Below, piece after piece: positions 57,121 to 64,000 of a stretch of DNA of 64,000 bases. Position numbers and translations under genes: made by a program. The stretch comes from Agapanthus africanus (taxonomy: Eukaryota > Streptophyta > Magnoliopsida > Asparagales > Amaryllidaceae). The stretch spans positions 134,875,546 through 134,939,545 of the forward strand of contig CM057338.1 in assembly GCA_030015575.1 (NCBI GenBank), given 5' to 3'. Each line of letters opens with the position of its first letter. The first letter of the stretch is position 1. A model generated the notes under the pieces. That model ran no database searches and was not told the DNA's origin. It saw only the letters and a list, made by a program, of their open reading frames with translations.

Positions 57121-60100
57121 ATTCCGTTTTATTATCTTGATTAAGGCGTGATATGGTCGCTACCAGGAGAGAGAGAGAAGAAAACACTCAGCGTGCGCTC
57201 TTGCAAGAATAGATTGGTTATTATTTTATCTAATCAGGATGGCTCCCACTGCTTTTTATCAAATCTTCCTTCAAACCCTAAAAGGAAAGACTAGCCGGGA
57301 TTAATTACACAATACAAGTTCGCCAATCTTTCAGCCAGGCCAGTGTCTGTACTTTGAGGGAGGTCCCCCGTGCTTTCGCACGAACCTAATTAATGTAAAC
57401 CTCGTTTTCCCAGAGGCGTAACCTTGTTAACACCTTTCTAGACACCTACTTGATCGGCTAATTGTAATGTGTAAAACTCTCCCAGGAGTAACACTTACTC
57501 GCAGTGGGTATCGGGATCCAACTATCTCATAGAAGGTATGCAATCTCATTGCAAATTTCAACACTTGAAATTCCGGATAATATTTTGCCCCTAGCAGCTA
57601 TATGACCTTAACATAGTCAACAAATCATAAGTGCTAGTCAAGTTCAACCCGTCATTTCCCGATTGAATTAAACCCACCCGCACGACCCTTAACATAGTCA
57701 ACAAAGTCGCATGACTACCCTAATCCAATCACATCATATGCTTATGCAGATAAGCACTAATTAGCTACCGCACACTACGCCTTAACATAGTCAACAAACG
57801 TAGTACGAATACTAACTAGTACTTATCTGAAATGACGGAGGGCTACGACAGGTTTTTCTGAAAACCTATTGCGTAATGAACTTGATATCGTTGTAGAATC
57901 AAATGAAGTTTTAAATGGAGTGTTTTTGAGGCTTTTCTAGTTTTGCTAAAGGAGTCACTCCCGGTGAAGGGATCGTCGGTCCTTTCCTCGTCGAATGAGG
58001 TGCGGGATATATCATATATATCGCTGTGCAAAGCAAAAACACTTAAAAGCAATCAAAAGACAAACCGAGTGTGTATCATCTGCCAGTTATTGCTAAAGGA
58101 GTCACTCCCGGTGAAGGGATCTCGGTCCTTTCCTCATCGAATAAGGTGCAGGATATATCACATATACCGCTGTGCAAAGCAAGAACTGTAGCTACCTGTT
58201 TTATTTTGAAATTCGATTCTACAACATCTTAGGTTTCTTTTATTTTATTAATCATATTAATGAAGTTCCATCATTTAAGTACCTAAACATCACAGATAAA
58301 TACGACGTACACTTATGCCATCCGCATTCGCCTCGATGTCCCCTCATGCACCGTTAGGTTAGGTGACTAACGGCAGAGCGGGGTAGGGCTAGCGCGGGTG
58401 TAAAACATAAGTAACGTCTATATAATATATCATATATACTATATACTGTATCTATCACAGAACATCACATGATCGCATCACAGATATCGCAGCAGAAGAA
58501 TCATATGAAATATTGGATATACTAGGACGTCCGTGTTTTCAATACGAGCCAGTATAAAACACGGATTCCACGGTCGTGATGAATAGCCAATCCCACACCC
58601 CTAGACCCCTACGAGAGCGGCAAGCAACCCTACCAATTCTAGGGTTAGGAGACCCGGACTCGACTCCTCGAGTTGGTCTCCCACTGGACCCCAGAACCCG
58701 GTTACTTGTGCTCCCCTTCTTGGGTCTATCCTAGTGCAGAAAAGTAAATAATAGACAACGGGTGACGACTTCCGCAACCTGGAAGTGCCCCAATAAAAGA
58801 ATATTACATACAAGTTTTTACATGAATGAAAATGAAAAACACTCATCTCACATAAAAAAAACCCGGCTATTCAAACACGACGATCCAATATAACATATCC
58901 AGCAACACATAACATCACATGTCATCAACGTAAGTAAATATGCGCATCCCAATTGTCGTTGACATATAGCAACGAAACCGGCGATATCACATATTACACT
59001 TACGGTCACAGAAAAGAAAGTGTAAAACTACAACAGTTGGAATCCGCAACCACCTCAGACATCGCATGCCTGACCAAATGAATTACTTAGACATCGCATG
59101 CCTAACAATTATAAACCCCGCATTTTAGTCTCATTATTGAAAACTCTTTTCAATATCAAGTCGGGCAATTCAACAAGATTCCCGACATTCTGATCGAATG
59201 CTCGTCGCAAACTTTAGTAGGCGGCCGCACCCCCTACGCCGTCGACGAAGTGCACCAAGGCGGAATACCGCTACCGGGAGCACCCGAACGGATGCTTTCG
59301 GCGACGGGGTTCTCCTACAGTCACTTGGTCGGGGCTATGGGGTGAGGCTGTCTATTAAGTTTACCCGGTGAGTATCCGCGTACGCTACGTGATTGCGACG
59401 GACTTTTGATCACATCAAAACTCCGTGGCAATCGATCAAGTGAGACTAAACTGCTACGTTTACAATATTCATTCCGTTATCTCATAACAATTTGTGAATT
59501 CCAATTATTGTATCACATTCCGGATAAATAGAAAATGCCAAACTTTTCGATCGAACAATCGAACACCCAAGTTTTCCCGATACTACTCAACACATGAAAT
59601 AAGTCTAACAACATTCAGTTCGTGCCTCAGTAGCAACGGTCCAGCCGTAGAAGGGTCAAGCCAACGCCTCACATGTGGCACGTCGTACTGCCCCAAACCC
59701 GAAGGTTCAAAGGGCAGTTCAAGACGGTCACATAATCGAGTTAAGGTTTGTTGTCTTCTAGAGGGTCCATCGCGTTACTTGCACTACTTAGAACGTCGTT
59801 AAACTACGGAAAAATCCAACACTTGGAAAATTCCCGACAGGGGAAAAAGTGGGTATTTATATCCGGTCGAACTTTTTAACATATTCTAAAATTACCCGGA
59901 AAGGCACACCGACAAAATTAGACAGTCCGATCGAATACACCGAGTCCCTGATACAACCCAGAAAATAAAACTCTGGAATAAATATTAAAATATTCCCAGG
60001 AATACCAGCACTAAAAACTAGGAGTTACTGTGAAAATTAAAACAGATGATGGGACAACTTGGCCGCGGAACCGCCGCACAAGCCATGCTTGTGCCGCGGT

Positions 60101-60294
60101 TCCGCCACAATGTAGAGGAATCATGCTGCCGAATTTCACAGTAATTCTTAGGATTACCTGCTGATATTTCTGCATATTTTTAATTCCAAAAAATCCACAT
60201 TTTACAGAAAAGTCCAGAGAGCAATTTTCAAGGTCGGGTTTTGGGTCGATCGGACTTCTAACTCCGTCGGGACTTCGCCTAAGGCTCTAGCTAG
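57121..60294 (-). other. long non-coding leader of C1 with internal repeats
   Basis: No coding is recognised. 57945-58040 and 58092-58186 are a direct repeat (GCTAAAGGAGTCACTCCCGG...GCTGTGCAAAGCAA) at a spacing of about 147 bp. CCTTAACATAGTCAACAAA occurs three times between 57605 and 57800. The part from about 58988 to 60294 matches the leader of C2 (48812-49755). A leader this long is unusual for copia and fits an element that has kept packaging or replication signals while losing coding. Confidence 0.6.
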
Positions 60295-60306
60295 GCTCTG
60301 ATACCA
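60295..60306 (-). other. primer-binding site of C1 (initiator tRNA-Met type)
   Basis: The minus strand reads TGGTATCAGAGC, one base inside the LTR edge. Confidence 0.88.
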
Positions 60307-60307
60307 C

Positions 60308-62525
60308 TGTAGGGTTCCTAGGCACCCTAATGAGGTCTCACAAGGCATCGAACATGCCATTATAAAATTTTACGGGTGCCGAGAGACCCGACTACGGATC
60401 GTTTACTAGAAAACTAGGCGAAAAAGTAATCTAGTTAACAGTTAACTAAGGGATACGGATATACAACCTTTGTAGACCCGTTTGTCCACCTCCATAGCTC
60501 CATGAAGAAGTCATCTCCGCTGTACAAATCCGAAATCCGGGCTCTTGCGTCGGCTTCATCGGAGAAGAAGCGGGCTAGGTCATCGACGACGTGCCGAAGA
60601 TGATCTACGTCGAGGCATCGCTAAATCAAGCTCCGACTTCACCAAGTCCAAAAACTTGTGAAGAGAACACACTCTACTACTTGGCAAGAGGTAGAGGATG
60701 AAGAAATAGGAAGTGGGTAGACTTTAGATTTGGATTTCTCACTCTTTATCATCAATCACCATTGATGAAGAAAGCTTTTTCTTCCTTGCTCATGAAGAAG
60801 AAGAAGAAAGAAATATATGATAAGTTAATTAAAAACAATAGAAAAATCAAAACTTATCATAATGTTAACTAGAGTCAAGTGTAGAGAATGAATCATGGTT
60901 AGTGGGAATGGTTAGGGTTAAGGATGAGATAAGAATGGTTGACTTGATCAAAGTTTCATGAAGCTTCAACTAAACTCCAAATTAAGCCACCATTCTTTTC
61001 TCCTCTTTTCCAAAATGAATAAACAAATAAATAAATGAATAAATAAAGGAAATGAAACCCTAACCATTCTTTTAACCATGGTTTAATTCTTTGTACTTAA
61101 CCAAGTAAACATGTATCATCAAACATGATACAATCAAATGCACAAAATCATATCGCATATGTAATGCGCACACCCGAGTGAGAAAATCCATTTAAAGTGA
61201 ACCGATACTAGTTAATGCAAAGTAATATATCAAATATATAATTATGCATTAAATAATTAAATCAACACTTGATTCAATGACCCGGTCATGTCGCACACAA
61301 CCGACTAGTATATAATGTATCGGCTTATCAAATCAACCTTTGATTCGATAACTAGGGTATATCGCATATAACCTAATCGATACATTCATCGCGAGAATGG
61401 AATACGGTATCATATACACGCATTATTCTCGGTCCCGCACATATCTCATATGCGCTCCTATTTCGTTTTGCTTGAGCCAGGAAACCTCTGTGTAGGACTC
61501 TAAAGACTCGTCAATACGCCGGCAGCAGGCGATGATCATATCAAACACCCACAAGCCGCAAGCGGTCTGCTAAACGTAACGGCCACCCGGGTATTGAGCG
61601 ATCTGAAGATCGACGAGCAAGCCCGCTCACACTCCAGTGAATCCAACCAGTAACACTACCGTATAGTCCGGTCTGTTCGTCTGATATGTCGCATATCTCG
61701 CCTAGGGGTGGTAAACGTCAGACCCCAATAGCTCGATAAGTCATGCCGACTTGAGGTCCATAACATTCGTGAAACTACTGATAACTCTTACCAGTATATC
61801 ACAGCAACCCTGGCCAGGGATTTCCTGTTATGGCCAGTCGAGCATAGCACAACATCAACCCCCAATACCGGGAGAGACGAATCCCTTCCTATCGCTCATT
61901 GCCTCCATGTGAATCGGGACTGTACCCAAAAACCACCTGTTTGCACGACTCTGTAGAGCCGTGGTAGGGTGGAAATCAAAGCACAGTGGGAGACACACAA
62001 GACTCTATGACGATCTCGGGTCAACAGACTAAGCTGTACCAGTGTCACCAGAGAACTGCCATCTGACGTGAGGTATAATACCATCTGGGAGTTCTCGGCG
62101 AGTCCGTTCAGTGTACCCAGTCTCCACTGAGCACCCGCATACCATCTTCGATGTCAAACACCAATGGATATGGGATCATCCATCGCCCATCGCATGGGTC
62201 GAGAAGATATGCGCTAGTCTACTCTGGAATATCGATGCCCCGTCTCGATATTCCTTCGACTAGGAACATTTCAAGGATGTACTCATGGACTACCCAGGCC
62301 CCACTAGTATGATCTACATCATAGTCCTGGAAGTCGAGTACACATCCTATGGGCTTTATCAACATGTAATCAGAGAGACAGAAAGTATACATGTTAAGAT
62401 AAAGTGCAACCAGATAGCGTACTATCATGTCGAGCAAGAAAGCCCTTCCTATATATGTCCCAGCATCCACTACAATATACATCCAATGTACAGTAATGGC
62501 CTCTAGGGCATACATATAACTAACA
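60308..62525 (-). repeat. 5' LTR of C1
   Basis: Full-length match to 52136-54353. The outer flank is CCTGC, then G2 gag. Confidence 0.92.
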
Positions 62526-62530
62526 CCTGC

Positions 62531-63120
62531 AACCACTTCTCCAGAAGCATCTGCCTGCTCGGCGGTCAGGGTGAAAGCCCGCCCCTGATTTCGACCCGTA
62601 CCAGTCTGCCTTTGATCGAATAACCATTGCTGGGATACTAGAGATGGACCCCTCTGAACTGAAGTGACGTACGACGGTTGTTGCTGCTCGAACCCTCCCT
62701 GTAGCTCTGATCTCTGGGGGCACCCGCTGACCCTGTGCTCGCTAGATCCGCAAATCAGACACTGCCCCTTGGCTCTGCGATAATCTCTCTGCATGTGTCC
62801 AGGCCTCTGGCAATTGTCGCAAATTAGTGCCCTCCACTGCGGTTGCTGAGATAAGAAAGTACGCTTCATTTGCGTAACATCCGGCCTGTGAACTGGGATC
62901 ATTCCACGGGGGGAAATGGTTGCCCGTGCTGGAACTACATGGGGTCTCCTATCCACCGATCGTTGGCCCTTGGCCTTCTCCGCCAATCTTTCCTGTACTC
63001 GGGCAGCGTCCAACACCTGAGCGAAGGTCAGTAAGTCGAGAGACGTGATAAGTTGCTGCAGTTCAATATCAAGCCCCTGCTGAAACCGTCTGAAACCGTC
63101 TGTAGGTCGAGAGACGCGAT
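62531..63120 (-). pseudogene. gag: gag C-part of G2 (Tekay-like)
   Basis: The minus strand encodes a basic region, then ICDNCQRPGHMQRDY (a zinc-knuckle relative), CLICGSSEHRVSGC (second cluster), a Gln-rich stretch and NQGRAFTLTAEQADASGEVV, which leads to the protease. These parallel the G1 gag step by step. The N-terminal gag domain is missing. An open frame here continues into the C1 LTR only by chance. A short local duplication (AAACCGTC / GTCGAGAGACG-type words) marks the junction with host DNA near 63090-63125. Confidence 0.75.
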
Positions 63121-63125
63121 AATTT

Positions 63126-63961
63126 TCTCCCTTCTCTTTTCTTACTTTTTTAAAGCTTGTTTAATAATATATAAATACATATCTTGAGCTAGCTCCAACT
63201 GGAAATACTACCAATAATCTATATAATCTATCAACTTGCAATTTGATTATATAACTAACTTCTCAACTCCCATGATCCTAGCTAATTTATTTATATTATT
63301 AATTAAATTAGACTTTCAAGGCAATAAATTAGATAAATTTCTAGTTAATGCATGGTTCATGAATAAATTACTTACATGGGAATTGTTTAAGGTGTGATAT
63401 AATAGCTAAGCTTTCTAAAGTTGATGAATAAGTATGATTAACTAATCGCTTAACGGCCGATTTCAGAGATTACTAGTAGTTGGCAGGTGTGAAGGGACAT
63501 CAAAATAAACAACCTACGACGATAATAATATCATGGACCACTTAAAGGCCATCATTCCTATATATTATTTTTTATTTCTGTTGTACTTTTATTTATTTTT
63601 ACTTTAAAGAGTTGACGATCCCGAATAAGGATCTTTTGAGGAGTTAATTAAGAAAAAGGTCAAATATTTTATACTAAAAATTCAACTCTTTTCTTCTTGC
63701 ATACAATGACAACATGTAGTTCGATCCGAGCATTCACTTATACTTTAAAAAGTAAAATATTAAAAAATAAAATACACTTTAATATCACTTTAATATTTAT
63801 TCTAGCTAATATTTATATGCCTAAAAGCTCATAGGCAAATGCAAGAAGTAGTAATTAAATAAACCAATCACAATCTGCGGCCTCTTTTATTTTCATTATT
63901 CTCCTAATTAATATTAAACCAATTTCTCTATTTTTATTATTTTTTGTTTTTATTTTGTTGC
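63126..63961. other. AT-rich host DNA at the right edge
   Basis: No coding or repeat element recognised. The low GC content and mixed A/T runs are like the non-repetitive parts near 6600-6900 and 23000. Confidence 0.5.
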
Positions 63962-63968
63962 TATATAA
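63962..63968 (+). promoter_or_regulatory. TATA box candidate for a gene beyond the window
   Basis: TATATAA followed by GGGGTCAACTTG and a C/A-rich stretch up to the window end (64000), the usual look of a plant core promoter. No start codon follows within the window. Confidence 0.35.
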
Positions 63969-64000
63969 GGGGTCAACTTGCAGGCCAAAGCCACCTAAAC

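Larger units (their letters stand above)
52136..62525 (-). mobile_element. Ty1/copia (Tork-like) element C1, terminally complete, coding decayed
   Basis: Two 2218-bp LTRs, flanked by CCTGC on both sides (52131-52135 and 62526-62530), with primer site and polypurine tract in place. The minus-strand order of coding traces is protease, integrase, RT, RNase H, which is the copia order. The coding part is about 2.7 kb where roughly 4 kb is usual, and it has many breaks. A leader of over 3 kb precedes it. The LTRs differ at about 17 sites by eye (under 1%). At 1.3e-8 per site per year that is about 0.3 million years. Confidence 0.88.
51856..63125 (-). mobile_element. Tekay-like gypsy element G2 remnant, split by nested insertions
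   Basis: Two pieces of one gag-protease gene lie at 51856-52135 (protease) and 62526-63125 (gag C-part), separated by the copia element C1. Both piece edges carry the CCTGC duplication. The LTRs and pol of G2 are not seen. Its left side is interrupted by C2, and its right side stops at a junction with AT-rich host DNA near 63125. It is therefore older than both copia insertions. Confidence 0.75.

Noticed and set aside
62219-63016. 265-codon frame with a gag-like start
   Set aside because: It runs from G2 gag straight into the C1 LTR across the insertion point, so the second half is LTR sequence read by chance.

Overview
The window is flowering-plant nuclear DNA, most likely from a eudicot. 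It is an AT-rich intergenic background crowded with LTR retrotransposons of plant-specific lineages: Ty3/gypsy Tekay-like and Tat-like elements and Ty1/copia Tork-like elements. One clear host gene is present, an intronless MATE (DTX48-50 type) efflux carrier at 21257-22837 on the + strand. I cannot name the species.

Layout. 1-5130 is the 5' part of a Tekay-like gypsy element on the - strand (protease/RT start, gag, primer site, long LTR). 5140-6560 looks like a second LTR leader, and 6948-7730 is a small non-autonomous DNA element with long decayed inverted ends. 7907-11830 holds no gene I can support. 11836-20870 is a terminally complete Tat-like element (matching LTRs, GAAAT target duplication) that carries gag but no polymerase. 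It has an antisense transposon ORF and a tandem array of hairpin-forming repeats. It lies 386 bp upstream of the MATE start codon.

23569-48811 is a compound of Tat-like elements of one family. B1 (- strand, with gag, protease and RT) faces B2 (+ strand, with gag but no polymerase, hairpin arrays and an antisense plant-mobile-domain ORF). B1's LTR lies inside what remains of B2's 5' LTR. A third, opposite-facing LTR piece rich in CACGTG boxes follows. 48812-63125 is another nest: a Tekay-like gag-protease gene split by a terminally complete Ty1/copia element (52136-62525, duplication CCTGC) and also bordered by an older relative of that copia element. 63126-64000 is AT-rich host DNA ending in a TATA-like box.

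The main oddities are these. (1) The B-family LTRs consist to an unusual degree of short inverted repeats set end to end, with arm sequences that differ from one hairpin to the next. (2) In two different Tat-like elements, the space where polymerase is expected is filled by tandem hairpins whose stems differ between units by paired changes. (3) Both polymerase-less elements carry an antisense ORF in the same slot, but with unrelated domains. (4) The copia element has nearly identical LTRs around badly decayed coding blocks, suggesting it moved recently using proteins supplied by another element. All alignments, counts and percentages here were made by eye.
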